64,000 nucleotides of DNA, taken from the NCBI RefSeq assembly GCF_050586345.1, contig NZ_JBOCEF010000022.1, positions 1-64,000 on the forward strand, read 5' to 3'. This document shows positions 33,911 to 43,045 of the stretch, in pieces. The notes beneath the pieces are model-generated. The model made no database searches. It was not told the DNA's origin and saw only the letters and a list, made by a program, of their open reading frames with translations. A program made the translations under genes and the position numbers. The stretch is from JBOCEF01 sp050586345 (GTDB taxonomy: Bacteria > Pseudomonadota > Alphaproteobacteria > Rhodobacterales > Rhodobacteraceae). Each line of letters opens with the position of its first letter. Within the stretch, counting starts at the first letter, position 1.

Positions 33911-35149
33911 ATGAAAGACGGCCTTCCCCCGCCCGCCGAGGGCTTCGAGACCACGCGCTACCAGATCGACGGCGTCGACGCCGCGGTGATGACCATCGGC
34001 GCAGGGCCCGACCTGGTGTTCCTGCACGGGACCGGCGCCTTCACCGGCTTCGAGGCGGCGCGCGCCTGGGCGCAGACCCACCGCGTCATCATTCCCTTCC
34101 ATCCCGGCTTCGGCGCCAGCGGCGACGCCCCCGCCATCGCCGGGATCGAGGACATGGTGTTCCACTACGCCGCCCTGTTCGACGCGCTGAAGCTCGACCG
34201 CTTCGCCCTCGCGGGGTTCTCGCTCGGCGGCTGGATCGCGGCGGAATACGCGGCCATCCGCCCCGAGCAGGTCGCGCAGCTGATCCTGGTCGCCCCCGCC
34301 GGGCTGGTGAGCGAGGCCGCCCCGGCCCCCGCGCTCCTCGACATCGCGCCGCCCGAGCTGCCCGGCTATCTCGCCCATGACGTCGCGAAGATCCTGCCCC
34401 TGTTCCCCGCCGCCCCCGATCCCGATTTCGACGCCGCGCTGGGGCGCGAGGTGATGGGCTATGCGAAGCTGCTCGAGGCGCATCCCCAGGGGAACCCGAG
34501 GCTCGCCGCCCGCCTGCCGCGCCTCACCATGCCGACGCTGCTGGTCTGGGGCGGGAACGACCGGCTGCGGCCCTGTGCGCAGGCGGCGGAATGGATGGCG
34601 GGGCTGCCCGCGGCGCGGCTCGCCGCCATCCCCGACACCGGCCACCTGGTGTTCGAGGAGACCCCCGCCGCCGCCGCCGCGATCCCGCATTTCCTGGCCG
34701 AGACGGACATGTCCATGCCCGGCGACGTGATCGCGGCCGAGGCGGCGTGGGAGGAGACCTCCTGGTCCATCCTCGGGCAGACCTACGTGCTGAAGCAGCA
34801 GGGCGAATACAGCATGTCCTGGCACGCGACCTTCCCCGACGGGACCTTCGCACCGCCGCATATCCACCCCGACCAGGACGAGTTCGTCTATGTGCTGACG
34901 GGCGAGTTCGCCATCGAGCTCGGCGGCATGGCGAAGACCGCCGGGCCCGGCGACCTGGTGGTGATGCCGCGCGGGATTCCGCACGGGCTCTTCAACCGCT
35001 CGGGCGCCACCTCGACCTGCCTGTTCTGGGTGGCGCCGACGCGGGACCTGCGCGCGCTCTTCGACGACATCCACGAGGTGCCGGACCCCGAGGAGGTCGT
35101 GCGCCTCGCCGCCCTGCGCAACGTGCATTTCCTGCCGCCCGCGGACTGA
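33911..35149 (+). CDS. Fusion of an alpha/beta hydrolase and a cupin
   Basis: This 412-residue protein joins two enzymes. Residues 1-265 form an alpha/beta hydrolase with oxyanion motif HGTG (39-42), nucleophile Ser104 in GFSLGG, acid in WGGNDRLRP and His in PDTGHLVFEE, as in meta-cleavage-product hydrolases. Residues about 275-412 form a cupin with PPHIHPDQDEFVY and GIPHGLFNRSG, complete metal-ligand motifs. The cupin half is roughly half identical by eye to the free cupin at 45706-46140. The junction is continuous, with no stop or frame change. In the monooxygenase operon it probably acts after ring hydroxylation, perhaps coupling oxygenolytic or isomerising chemistry with hydrolysis. Confidence 0.9.
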   Translation: MKDGLPPPAEGFETTRYQIDGVDAAVMTIGAGPDLVFLHGTGAFTGFEAARAWAQTHRVIIPFHPGFGASGDAPAIAGIEDMVFHYAALFDALKLDRFALAGFSLGGWIAAEYAAIRPEQVAQLILVAPAGLVSEAAPAPALLDIAPPELPGYLAHDVAKILPLFPAAPDPDFDAALGREVMGYAKLLEAHPQGNPRLAARLPRLTMPTLLVWGGNDRLRPCAQAAEWMAGLPAARLAAIPDTGHLVFEETPAAAAAIPHFLAETDMSMPGDVIAAEAAWEETSWSILGQTYVLKQQGEYSMSWHATFPDGTFAPPHIHPDQDEFVYVLTGEFAIELGGMAKTAGPGDLVVMPRGIPHGLFNRSGATSTCLFWVAPTRDLRALFDDIHEVPDPEEVVRLAALRNVHFLPPAD

Positions 35150-35394
35150 CCTTCCGCTGGGCGCCCCGCGGGCCTTTCCGCGGGGGCGCCTCCGGGCCGC
35201 CGCCCCTCCCTCTCTCCCGCGGCGGCCCGGCTTTTCCCCCGTCCCCCCTTCCGCGCCCGCTCCGGGGCGCCCGCCTGCCGCCCCCCGCCGCCCGCGCGGG
35301 GGACCGGCGCCGCCATGCCGCGCGAAGGCCCGCGACAGACGGGCCGCCCGATCCCGGGCGCGGCCTCTTCGCCATTGCAACAGGAAGACATGAC

Positions 35395-36675
35395 ATGACC
35401 ACGATGGACGATCTGTCCGGGGCGCAGCGCGCCTCGGTGAAACGCTGGCAATGGGGGATGCTCGCCCTCGGCCTGACATGCGAGCTGTTCCTCGCCGCCG
35501 ACTGGTACGGCGTCGCCGCAGCCCTGCCGTTCCTGGCCCCCGAGCTGGGCCTGTCGGAGGCGCAGGCGGGCCTCGCGCAGGGGATCTTCGCGCTGACCTA
35601 CGGCCTCGGGATGCTGGTCTGGTCGGCGCTGTCGCGGGACTGGAGCGCGAAGAAGATGCTGATCGTGGGCCTGTTCGGGGTCGGCGTCGGCATGGTCCTC
35701 CAGGTCTTCGTGCAGAACTTCACGCAGCTGCTGGTCCTGCGGCTGGTCATCGGCTTCTTCGACGCGGGCGTGTTCATCGGGGTGATGAAGCTGCTGCTGG
35801 CCTGGTTCCCGCCGGCGCGGCGCGGGCTGATCGTGGGGCTGATCCTGGCGGCCTGTTCGCTGGCGATCACGCTCGATTTCAGCCTCGGGATCCCGCTGAC
35901 CATCGCCTATGGCTGGCGCGTGTTCTTCGCGGCCCTCGCCGTCGGCACGCTGGTCGCCGGCGCGCTGGTGGTGGCCTTCGCCCGTCCCGGCCCCGCCGCG
36001 CTGGGGATCGAAGGCTTCCGCTGGAAGGGCGAGACGGCGGAGACGGGCGAGGTGTCGCTCGCGGCCATCTTCCGCACCCGCTGGGTCTATGTCGGCGGCT
36101 TCGCCATCGCCGCCTGCACCTTCGCCATCGCGGGGACGGCGACCTGGGTGGTGCCGGCCTTCATCACGCTGCAGGGGATGCCCGAAAGCTCGGCCGCGCT
36201 GATCGGCACGCTGATGGGCCTCAGCCAGGTGGTCTTCCTGGTGATCGGCGGGCGCATGGCCGATGCGGGCGACAAGCTGCGGCTGATCCGGGTGTCCACC
36301 GTCATCGCCGTGGGCGTCGCGCTGATGTTCTGGGTGGCGACGGTCGAGCCGCTGCCCTTCGCCATGCTGGTGCTGATGGCGGCGCTGTCGGGGGCGGCGG
36401 TGCTCTGCGGCGGGGCGATCTTCGCGCTGATGTCCGAGGCGTACCCGGCGAAGCTCGGCCCCGCGGCGATCGGCATGGCCGAGGTGTTCGGGATCCTCTC
36501 GAGCTTCCTCGCCCCGACCATGATGGGGATCATCATCGGCGGGTCCGGGGGCTTTTCGGCCGCGTTCCTGGCCTTCGCGGGGGTCGAGGCGCTGTTCCTC
36601 GTCGCCCTGTGCGCGCTGACGCTGCGCCGGGTCTCTCCGGCGGCGGAAGGAGAGCCGGAGGCCGCGGCGGCCTGA
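35395..36675 (+). CDS. MFS permease, probable aromatic-acid importer
   Basis: This 426-residue transporter has 12 hydrophobic segments and the MFS loop between helices 2 and 3 (GMLVWSALSRDWSAKKMLI). The long central loop reads EGFRWKGETAETGEVSL. It belongs to the general anion/aromatic-acid symporter type. The start ATG at 35395 has AGGAAGA upstream; the ATG five bases earlier is out of frame. It closes the monooxygenase operon, 245 bp after the fusion gene, and is followed by a strong terminator at 36705. Import of the aromatic substrate is inferred from context. Confidence 0.88.
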   Translation: MTTMDDLSGAQRASVKRWQWGMLALGLTCELFLAADWYGVAAALPFLAPELGLSEAQAGLAQGIFALTYGLGMLVWSALSRDWSAKKMLIVGLFGVGVGMVLQVFVQNFTQLLVLRLVIGFFDAGVFIGVMKLLLAWFPPARRGLIVGLILAACSLAITLDFSLGIPLTIAYGWRVFFAALAVGTLVAGALVVAFARPGPAALGIEGFRWKGETAETGEVSLAAIFRTRWVYVGGFAIAACTFAIAGTATWVVPAFITLQGMPESSAALIGTLMGLSQVVFLVIGGRMADAGDKLRLIRVSTVIAVGVALMFWVATVEPLPFAMLVLMAALSGAAVLCGGAIFALMSEAYPAKLGPAAIGMAEVFGILSSFLAPTMMGIIIGGSGGFSAAFLAFAGVEALFLVALCALTLRRVSPAAEGEPEAAAA

Positions 36676-36704
36676 CGCCGCCTGCCCCGCTGCAAGACCC
36701 CGGG

Positions 36705-36735
36705 CGCCGGGCGGAGCGATCCGCCCGGCGTCTTT
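36705..36735 (+). terminator. Terminator of the monooxygenase-MFS operon
   Basis: An 11-bp perfect stem (36705-36715 with 36720-36730) and GCGA loop are followed by TCTTT, 30 bp after the MFS stop. Confidence 0.82.
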
Positions 36736-36837
36736 GCGCGGGGGGGGAAAGGGGGGGAGGGACGCCCGAAAGAGATGGGACGCCCGAAAGGGAGCGGACG
36801 CCCCGCCCGCCTGCGCCCCCTGCCCGCCCGCCCATGC

Positions 36838-36869
36838 AAAAAGGGCCGCCCCGGGGGGGGCGGCCCTTG
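36838..36869 (-). terminator. Terminator of the leftward ligase operon
   Basis: On the minus strand a stem of AAGGGCCGCCCC-type arms with GGGGCGGCCCTT ends in TTTTT. It lies just beyond the stop of the formamidase-like gene at 36892. With the terminator at 36705-36735 it separates two converging operons. Confidence 0.85.
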
Positions 36870-36891
36870 CGTCTTGCCTGCGCGGCGCCGC

Positions 36892-37722
36892 TCAGGCGGC
36901 GCAGAGGGTCCGGGTCAGCGGGTGATCCGCCTCGGCCAGCCCGTCCACCACGTTGAAATGGTGGCGCATCGGTTCTTCCACCGCCTCGGTCGCGGCGCCG
37001 AGCCCGCGCCAGATATTCGCCAGCAGCGCGTTCTGGCGCAGGAATTCCGAGGTCTCCATCGCCCCAGCCCAGCAGGTCAGGCGCAGCCCCGGGCGCGGGG
37101 TCAGCAGCGCCGGGCTCTCGGCCGCCGCCTCCTCCGCCGTCAGCTTCAGCACCTCGTTGCGCCAGTAGCCGAGCATCGGCCGCAGGTCATGCAGGCCGGA
37201 GATCGACACGACGCGGGCGATCCGCGCCGCCACGTCCTCGGCCAGCGGGCCGCCCGCGACGACCATGCGCGACGCCAGGTGCCCGCCCGCGGAATGGCCC
37301 GAGAGATGGATCGGCCCCGGAACCTCCGCCGCCGCATGGGTCACGGCGGCGGCGATCTGGAGCGTCATCTCCGACACCCGCGCCTCGGGCGCCAGGGTGT
37401 AGGTGGGGATGGCGACGGCGAAGCCATGGGCCAGCGGCCCGGCGGAGAGGTGGGACCAGAAGCTCTCATCCAGCCCCATCCAGAACCCGCCATGGATGAA
37501 GACGCAAAGGCCCTTCGGCGTCCCCTCGGGCAGGAACAGGTCGTACCGGGCGCGCTCGGCCTCGGCGTATTTCACCCCCAGCCGGGCCCGCCCGGCGGCG
37601 AAGAGCGCGCTGCGCGCCGCGGCGGCGGGGTCCACCCACACGCCCGGCCAGTCGCCGCCATTGGGGATCGCGGGCGCGTTGTCATAGACGGCGTCCCAGT
37701 CGGTGATCGCGGGCCACATCAT
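36892..37722 (-). CDS. Kynurenine-formamidase-like alpha/beta hydrolase
   Basis: This 276-residue HSL-type hydrolase has the oxyanion motif HGGFW (77-81), nucleophile Ser144 in SGHSAGGH and the C-terminal His in HHFNVVDGL. The Trp after HGG and the GHSAGGHLA elbow are typical of arylformamidases, which convert N-formylkynurenine to kynurenine in tryptophan breakdown to anthranilate. The start ATG at 37720-37722 overlaps the stop of the aryl-CoA ligase gene. Co-transcription with a 2-aminobenzoate-CoA-ligase-like gene makes a feed from tryptophan plausible, but no kynureninase or tryptophan dioxygenase is in the window. A general esterase is the alternative. Confidence 0.78.
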   Translation of the reverse strand: MMWPAITDWDAVYDNAPAIPNGGDWPGVWVDPAAAARSALFAAGRARLGVKYAEAERARYDLFLPEGTPKGLCVFIHGGFWMGLDESFWSHLSAGPLAHGFAVAIPTYTLAPEARVSEMTLQIAAAVTHAAAEVPGPIHLSGHSAGGHLASRMVVAGGPLAEDVAARIARVVSISGLHDLRPMLGYWRNEVLKLTAEEAAAESPALLTPRPGLRLTCWAGAMETSEFLRQNALLANIWRGLGAATEAVEEPMRHHFNVVDGLAEADHPLTRTLCAA

Positions 37723-39350
37723 CAGGCGAGCGCCTTTTCGGTCTTGAGGCGGAAGCGCTGGATCTTGCCGCTCTCGGTCTTCGGCAGCGCCTTGGTGAAA
37801 ATCACCGAGCGCGGGTACTTGTAGGGGGCGATCGTCGCCTTCACGAAGTCCTGGAGCGCCTTGGCGGTCTCCTCGGTCGCGGGCACGCCGTCCTTCAGCA
37901 CGACATGGGCCTGGACGATGATCCCGCGGGCCTCGTCCTCGGCGCCGATCACGCCGCATTCGAGCACGTCCGGGTGCGCCAGCAGCGCCGATTCCACCTC
38001 CGGCCCCGCGATGTTGTAGCCCGAGGACACGATCATGTCGTCCGAGCGCGCGGCGAAGCGGAAATAGCCGTCCTCGTCCTGCACGAAGGTGTCGCCGGGC
38101 AGGTTCCAGCCGTCCTTGACGAATTTCGCCTGCCGGTCGTCCGCCAGGTAACGGCAGCCCACCGGGCCGCGCACGGCGAGGTGGCCCGGCGTGCCGCGCG
38201 GCACCTCGTTCATCTCGTCATCGACGATCTTCGCCTCGTAACCCGTCAGCGGCTTGCCGGTCACCCCGGGGCGCGCATCGCCGAAACGGTTGGAGATGTA
38301 GATGTGCAGCATCTCGGTCCCGCCGATCCCGTCCAGGATCGGGCGCCCGGTCTGCTTCACCCAGGCCTCGAACACCGGCGCGGGCAGCGTCTCGCCCGCC
38401 GACACGGCGCAGCGCAGCGAGGAGAGGTCATGCCCCTCCTCCATCGCCAGCAGCATGGCGCGGTAGGCGGTCGGGGCGGTGAAGCAGATGGTGGCCTTGT
38501 GATCCTCGATGATGCGGATCAGCTCGGCCGGCGGGGCCTTCTCCAGCAGCACCGCCGAGGCGCCGAAGCGCAGCGGGAAGATGGCGAGGCCGCCGAGCCC
38601 GAAGGTGAAGGCCAGGGGGGGCGAGCCGACGAAGATGTCCGAGGGAGCGACGTCCAGCACTTCCTTGGCGTAGCCGTCGGCGATGGTCAGCAGGTCGCGG
38701 TGGAAATGCATCGTCGCCTTGGGCACGCCGGTGGAGCCGGAGGTGAACCCGAGCAGCGCCACGTCGTCCCGCCCGGTCTCGACCCAGAAGGGCCCGGCGG
38801 GCTTGGCGGCGGCGGCCTGGTCCAGCTCCTCCTTCAGCGTCGCGGTGCCGTCGAAGGCGACGATGCGCTTCAGGGACGGGCACAGCGAGAGGCACGGCTC
38901 AAGCTCATCCAGCATCCGCGCGTCGCAGAGCGCGAGGCGCACCTCGGCCTTCTCGATGTGCTGGCGCAGCTCCTTGGTCCTGAGCAGCGGCATGGTGTTG
39001 ACCACAACCGCCCCCGCCTTGGTGGCGCCGAGCCAGCAGGCCACCAGCGCCGGGGTGTTGGCCGAGCGGATCAGGATGCGGTTGCCCGGCTCGATCCCGT
39101 AATCCTCGACCAGCGTGCGCGCGATGCGCGAGGTCCAGTCGGCAAGCTCGGCATAGCTGCGCGAGCGCCCCTGCCCCACCAGCGCGATGCGGTCCCCGAA
39201 GCCCTTCTCTACCATGCGGTCGGTCAGCTCGACGGCGGCGTTCATCATGTCGGGATAGGGAAAGGCCGAGAGGTTGAAGACCGGCTGCGCCTCGGCGGGG
39301 GGAAGGTTGTCGCGGGCGAAGCTGTCGGTATGGGCGGTGGGGCCGAGCAT
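37722..39350 (-). CDS. Aryl-CoA ligase, probable 2-aminobenzoate-CoA ligase
   Basis: This 542-residue class I adenylate-forming enzyme has the P-loop GFTSGSTGVPK (201-211), the DGIGGTEMLHIY motif shared with benzoate- and 2-aminobenzoate-CoA ligases, and the adenylation lysine in TESGKIQRF (K529). All motifs are intact, so it should make the CoA thioester of an aromatic acid. The combination with a two-domain 2-aminobenzoyl-CoA monooxygenase/reductase at 50225 favours anthranilate as the substrate, with salicylate as the alternative. The gene starts the leftward operon, with an operator-like site at 39407-39431 some 57 bp upstream. Confidence 0.88.
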   Translation of the reverse strand: MLGPTAHTDSFARDNLPPAEAQPVFNLSAFPYPDMMNAAVELTDRMVEKGFGDRIALVGQGRSRSYAELADWTSRIARTLVEDYGIEPGNRILIRSANTPALVACWLGATKAGAVVVNTMPLLRTKELRQHIEKAEVRLALCDARMLDELEPCLSLCPSLKRIVAFDGTATLKEELDQAAAAKPAGPFWVETGRDDVALLGFTSGSTGVPKATMHFHRDLLTIADGYAKEVLDVAPSDIFVGSPPLAFTFGLGGLAIFPLRFGASAVLLEKAPPAELIRIIEDHKATICFTAPTAYRAMLLAMEEGHDLSSLRCAVSAGETLPAPVFEAWVKQTGRPILDGIGGTEMLHIYISNRFGDARPGVTGKPLTGYEAKIVDDEMNEVPRGTPGHLAVRGPVGCRYLADDRQAKFVKDGWNLPGDTFVQDEDGYFRFAARSDDMIVSSGYNIAGPEVESALLAHPDVLECGVIGAEDEARGIIVQAHVVLKDGVPATEETAKALQDFVKATIAPYKYPRSVIFTKALPKTESGKIQRFRLKTEKALA

Positions 39351-39406
39351 GGGGGATCTCCTGCGAGGCGAAAAGGGAGGGTTGGCCTGATTGAACGCCG
39401 CGAATC

Positions 39407-39431
39407 TTAATGCTTCAAGTTTAAAGTTATT
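39407..39431. promoter_or_regulatory. Shared operator-like site A (upstream of aryl-CoA ligase)
   Basis: The core TGCTTCAAGTTTAAA (39411-39425) sits in a TTAATG...TTATT frame. It matches site B at 43021-43045 in 21 of 25 positions by eye, and the TGCTTYAAGYYTAAA consensus of sites F and G. It is A/T-rich in GC-rich DNA and close to the ligase start. Confidence 0.65.
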
Positions 39432-39589
39432 CGGCGGTCAGATTTTCTTGGCAGGCCGGTCTTGCCCCGGTTTCGCACATGAAAACACGGGAATTCGACG
39501 CGCGCAGGGCGCATCGGCATTTGAAGATTGAACTGTTTCGCGCCGCGCGGGCCGGGTGGAGGGGGGGCGCCCGCGCGGCGCGCGAGGCG

Positions 39590-40288
39590 TCAGACCTTGA
39601 GGAAGCGGTCCTTCACCTCGGGGGTGGAGAGCAGCTCGTCGCTGCTCCCCTCCCACACCACCTGGCCCTTCTCGACCACCACGTGGCGGTCGGCGAAACG
39701 GGCCAGCGCGTCGACATTCTTGTCGATCACCAGGATCGCCTCGCCCTCGGCCTTCAGCCGCTTGAGGCAGTCCCAGATCTGGTCGCGGATCAGCGGCGCC
39801 AGCCCCTCGGTCGCCTCGTCGAGGACGATCAGCTCGGGGTTGGTCATCAGCGCCCGGCCGATGGCGAGCATCTGCTGCTCGCCGCCCGAAAGCTGGTCGC
39901 CCATGTTGCGCCGACGCTCCTTGAGGCGCGGGAACAGGTCGTAGATCGCCTCCAGCGTCCACTTGCCCTTGCGCGCGCTGGCGCGGGCGGTGGCCACCAG
40001 GTTCTCCTCGACCGTCAGGTTCGGGAAGATGATCCGCCCCTCGGGCACCAGCCCGAGACCCGCGCGCGCCACCAGGTGCGGGGCGGCGCCGGTCAGGTCG
40101 CGGCCATCCACGCTGACCTTGCCCTTCGTGGGCCGCACCAGCCCGAAGGCCGAGGACACGGTGGTCGTCTTGCCCATGCCGTTGCGGCCGAGCATGGCGA
40201 CCACCTCGCCCCGGTCGATGGACAGATTCATGCCGAACAGAACCCGGCTGTCGCCATAGGCGGCGTGAAGATCCTCGATCACCAGCAT
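39590..40288 (-). CDS. livF: Branched-chain-type ABC transporter ATPase LivF
   Basis: This 232-residue ATPase has Walker A GRNGMGKTT, signature LSGGEQQ, Walker B LIVLDEAT and the LivF-specific segment PEGRIIFPNLTVEEN. The switch region reads LVIDKN where LivF proteins mostly have EQN. It is the last gene of livHMGF and overlaps livG by one base (40288). Liv-type importers next to aromatic-acid pathways commonly import benzoate-like acids. Confidence 0.93.
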   Translation of the reverse strand: MLVIEDLHAAYGDSRVLFGMNLSIDRGEVVAMLGRNGMGKTTTVSSAFGLVRPTKGKVSVDGRDLTGAAPHLVARAGLGLVPEGRIIFPNLTVEENLVATARASARKGKWTLEAIYDLFPRLKERRRNMGDQLSGGEQQMLAIGRALMTNPELIVLDEATEGLAPLIRDQIWDCLKRLKAEGEAILVIDKNVDALARFADRHVVVEKGQVVWEGSSDELLSTPEVKDRFLKV

Positions 40289-41043
40289 CAGGCGGCTCCT
40301 TCTTCTTCGCCCAGATAGGCGGCGCGGACCTTGGGGTCGGTGCGGATATGCTCGGGGCTGCCCTCGGCGGCGACGCGGCCATAGACCAGCACGGAAATCC
40401 GGTCGGCGAGGGCGAAGACCGCGTCCATGTCATGCTCGATCAGCAGCATGGTCACGCGCCCCTTCAGGCGCTGCATCACCTCGACCAGGATCTCGGATTC
40501 CTGCGGGCCGGTCCCGGCCAGCGGCTCGTCCAGCAGCAGCATCCGCGGGCGGGTGGCCAGCGCGATGGCGATCTCGAGCTGGCGCTTCTCCCCGTGGCTC
40601 ACCGAGCCGGCGAGGCGGTGGGGCGCGGCGGAGAGGCCCACTTCCGCCAGGCAGCGCATGGCCTCGTCGTTCAGCGCGGCCTCCGCGGCGGCGGCGCGCA
40701 GGAAGCGGAAGGAGGACCCGTCCCGCGCCTGCGCCGCCACGGCGACGTTTTCCAGCAGCGACAGGCTCGGCAGGATGCTGGTGATCTGGAAGCTGCGCGC
40801 CAGCCCCCGCCGCACCCGCTGGGGCATCGACAGGTGGGTGACGTCCTTGCCGTCATAGACCACGTGGCCGCTGTCGGGGCGAAGCTGCCCCGAAAGCTGG
40901 CTGATCAGCGTCGTCTTGCCCGCGCCGTTGGGGCCGATCAGGGCGTGCAGCATCCCCTCCTCGACCTGCAGGTCCACGCTGTCGGTGACCTTCAGCGCGC
41001 CATAGGACTTGCGCAGGTCGCTCACGTTCAGAAGGACGGTCAT
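40288..41043 (-). CDS. livG: Branched-chain-type ABC transporter ATPase LivG
   Basis: This 251-residue ATPase has Walker A GPNGAGKTTL, signature VSHGEKRQLEIAIAL (the LivG form LSHGExxQ), Walker B MLLLDEP and H-loop IEHDMDAV. The LivG-specific ARSFQITSILPSLSLLENV is present. The gene overlaps livM upstream by four bases (41040-41043) and livF downstream by one. Confidence 0.94.
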   Translation of the reverse strand: MTVLLNVSDLRKSYGALKVTDSVDLQVEEGMLHALIGPNGAGKTTLISQLSGQLRPDSGHVVYDGKDVTHLSMPQRVRRGLARSFQITSILPSLSLLENVAVAAQARDGSSFRFLRAAAAEAALNDEAMRCLAEVGLSAAPHRLAGSVSHGEKRQLEIAIALATRPRMLLLDEPLAGTGPQESEILVEVMQRLKGRVTMLLIEHDMDAVFALADRISVLVYGRVAAEGSPEHIRTDPKVRAAYLGEEEGAA

Positions 41044-42032
41044 TTGCGCGCTCCCAGCCCGAGTTTGTCCGCCAGCGCCGACAGGCCGCCGGGGGAATAG
41101 AGGACGACCATCAGCAGCAGGAAGCCGAAGATCAGCCGCCAGTGGTCCCAGGCGCGGGCGAGACCCTCTTCCAGGCCGATGGTCATCAGCGCCCCGACCA
41201 GCGCCCCGGTCAGCGTGCCGATCCCGCCGAGGATCAGCATGACGATGAGCTCGCCCGAGCGGTGCCAGGTCATGAAATCGGGGGACACGTACTCGGTCGA
41301 ATTGGCCAGCAGCACGCCGGCGACCGAGCAGATGCAGCCCGAGATCACGTAGGCCGCCAGCTGGTAGGGGAAGGGCGTGAAGCCGATCGCCTGCATGCGG
41401 GTCTCGTTCTCGCGCGCGCCGACCAGCACCCGCCCGAAGCGCGACCGGGTGATGGCGTGCAGCAGCGCGAAGCACAGCGCCAGCAGCGCGAGCACGAGGT
41501 AGAAGAGCGAGAGGTCGTCCCCGAGCCAGTCCTGCCCGAACACGGTCGAGCGGGCGGCCAGCGCCGTGCCGTCATCCCCGCCCCAGGCGGACAGGGACAC
41601 GAAGAAGAAATACGCCATCTGCCCGAAGGCCAGCGTGATCATGATGAAATAGATCCCGCGGGTGCGCAGCGAGATCGCGCCGGTGATGGCGGCGAACACC
41701 GCCGAGGCGCCGATCCCCGCCGCCATCTGCAGCCAGATCTCGTCGATCCCGTTCCGGGACAACCCCACCACCGCATAGGCGCCGATGCCGAGGTAAGCCG
41801 CGTGGCCGAAGGAGACCAGCGCGCCATAGCCCAGGATCAGGTCCAGCGACAGCGCCGCGATGGCATAGACCATCATCCGCGTGGCGATGGAGGTCAGGTA
41901 GGGCTCGCCCATCGCCGCGAAGACGGGCGGCAGCGCCGCGAGCACGGCGAAGATCGCCGCCGCCGCCTTCAGCCGCGGCGCAAGCCGCGCGCCGGGAAGG
42001 GCGGGGAGGGAAGTGGAGGTCATGTCGCTCAT
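41040..42032 (-). CDS. livM: Branched-chain-type ABC transporter permease LivM
   Basis: This 330-residue permease has about ten hydrophobic segments and the LivM motif LILGYGALVSFGHAAYLGIGAY. GRVLVGARENETRMQAIGF and SGCICSVAG belong to the conserved cytoplasmic loop region. The start ATG at 42030-42032 is 3 bp from the livH stop. It is part of livHMGF. Confidence 0.94.
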   Translation of the reverse strand: MSDMTSTSLPALPGARLAPRLKAAAAIFAVLAALPPVFAAMGEPYLTSIATRMMVYAIAALSLDLILGYGALVSFGHAAYLGIGAYAVVGLSRNGIDEIWLQMAAGIGASAVFAAITGAISLRTRGIYFIMITLAFGQMAYFFFVSLSAWGGDDGTALAARSTVFGQDWLGDDLSLFYLVLALLALCFALLHAITRSRFGRVLVGARENETRMQAIGFTPFPYQLAAYVISGCICSVAGVLLANSTEYVSPDFMTWHRSGELIVMLILGGIGTLTGALVGALMTIGLEEGLARAWDHWRLIFGFLLLMVVLYSPGGLSALADKLGLGARK

Positions 42033-42035
42033 GTC

Positions 42036-42953
42036 TCAGGCCCTCCGGCCGAACAGGCCCGAGGGGCGCCAGCACAGCACCGCGGCCATCAGGATGTAGA
42101 TCAGCATGGGCGCCAGCGTCCGGCCCGCCGAGGCGGCCGCGCCGGGGTCCATGATCTCGCGCAGAAGGATCGGGCCGAAGATGCGGCCCACGGTGTCGAT
42201 GATCCCGACCAGGATCGCGGCCACGAAGGCGCCCTTGATCGACCCCACGCCGCCGATGACGATCACCACGAAGGTCAGGATCAGGATGGAATCGCCCATC
42301 CCCGGCCCCACCGACAGCACCGGCGACACGATGGCCCCGGCGAAGCCCGCCAGCATCGCGCCGAAGGCGAAGACGATCATGAACAGCTTCGAGATGTCGA
42401 CGCCGAGCGCCGAGACCATGGCCCGGCGCGAGGCCCCGGCGCGCAGCAGCATCCCGATCCGGGTGCGCGCGATCACCAGCCACAGCCCGATCGCCACCGA
42501 GACCCCGGCGGCGATGATCGCGAGGCGGTAGACCGGGAAGCGCATCGGCCCCACCAGCGGGATCGAGGCCGAGAGCGCGTCGGGCATGTCCACGTTCAGC
42601 GGCGCCGCCCCCCAGATCATCCGCACGGCTTCCGTGATCATCATCATCAGCGCCATGGTCGCCAGCACCTGGTCCAGATGCGGCCGGTCATAGAGCTTGC
42701 GGAACACGAGGAACTCGAGCGCCAGCCCGAGGATCAGCACCGCGGGCAGCGTCAGCAGCAGCCCGAGCCAGTAATTGTCGAAGAAGGCCGCGAAGCTCGC
42801 CATCAGGTAGGCGCCGATCATGTAGAGCACGCCGTGGGCGAGGTTGATGAAGTCCATGATGCCGAAGACCAGCGTCAGGCCCGCGGCGACGAGGAACAGC
42901 AGCACGCCGAACTGCGCGCCGCCGATCGCCTGGAGGAGGAGAAGGTCGGTCAT
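42036..42953 (-). CDS. livH: Branched-chain-type ABC transporter permease LivH
   Basis: This 305-residue permease of about eight helices has GIMDFINLAHGVLYMIGAY near the N-terminus, GMLLRAGASRRAMVSALGVD in the conserved loop and FVVIVIGGVGSIKGAFVAA near the C-terminus, all typical of LivH. It is the first gene of livHMGF, with operator-like site B about 70 bp upstream. The matching binding protein is not here but at 46202 on the other strand. Confidence 0.94.
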   Translation of the reverse strand: MTDLLLLQAIGGAQFGVLLFLVAAGLTLVFGIMDFINLAHGVLYMIGAYLMASFAAFFDNYWLGLLLTLPAVLILGLALEFLVFRKLYDRPHLDQVLATMALMMMITEAVRMIWGAAPLNVDMPDALSASIPLVGPMRFPVYRLAIIAAGVSVAIGLWLVIARTRIGMLLRAGASRRAMVSALGVDISKLFMIVFAFGAMLAGFAGAIVSPVLSVGPGMGDSILILTFVVIVIGGVGSIKGAFVAAILVGIIDTVGRIFGPILLREIMDPGAAASAGRTLAPMLIYILMAAVLCWRPSGLFGRRA

Positions 42954-43020
42954 CGGCGCGGCTCGCGGAGGGGGAGGGAGGGGGTCATGGCGTCTCCGGG
43001 AGGTGGGAGGAGGGGACGGG

Positions 43021-43045
43021 TTAATGGTTCAGGTTTAAAATTTTT
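43021..43045. promoter_or_regulatory. Shared operator-like site B (upstream of livHMGF)
   Basis: TTAATGGTTCAGGTTTAAAATTTTT aligns with site A (39407-39431) over its whole length with four differences. It lies 68 bp upstream of the livH start, placed to control the transporter operon. Confidence 0.62.
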
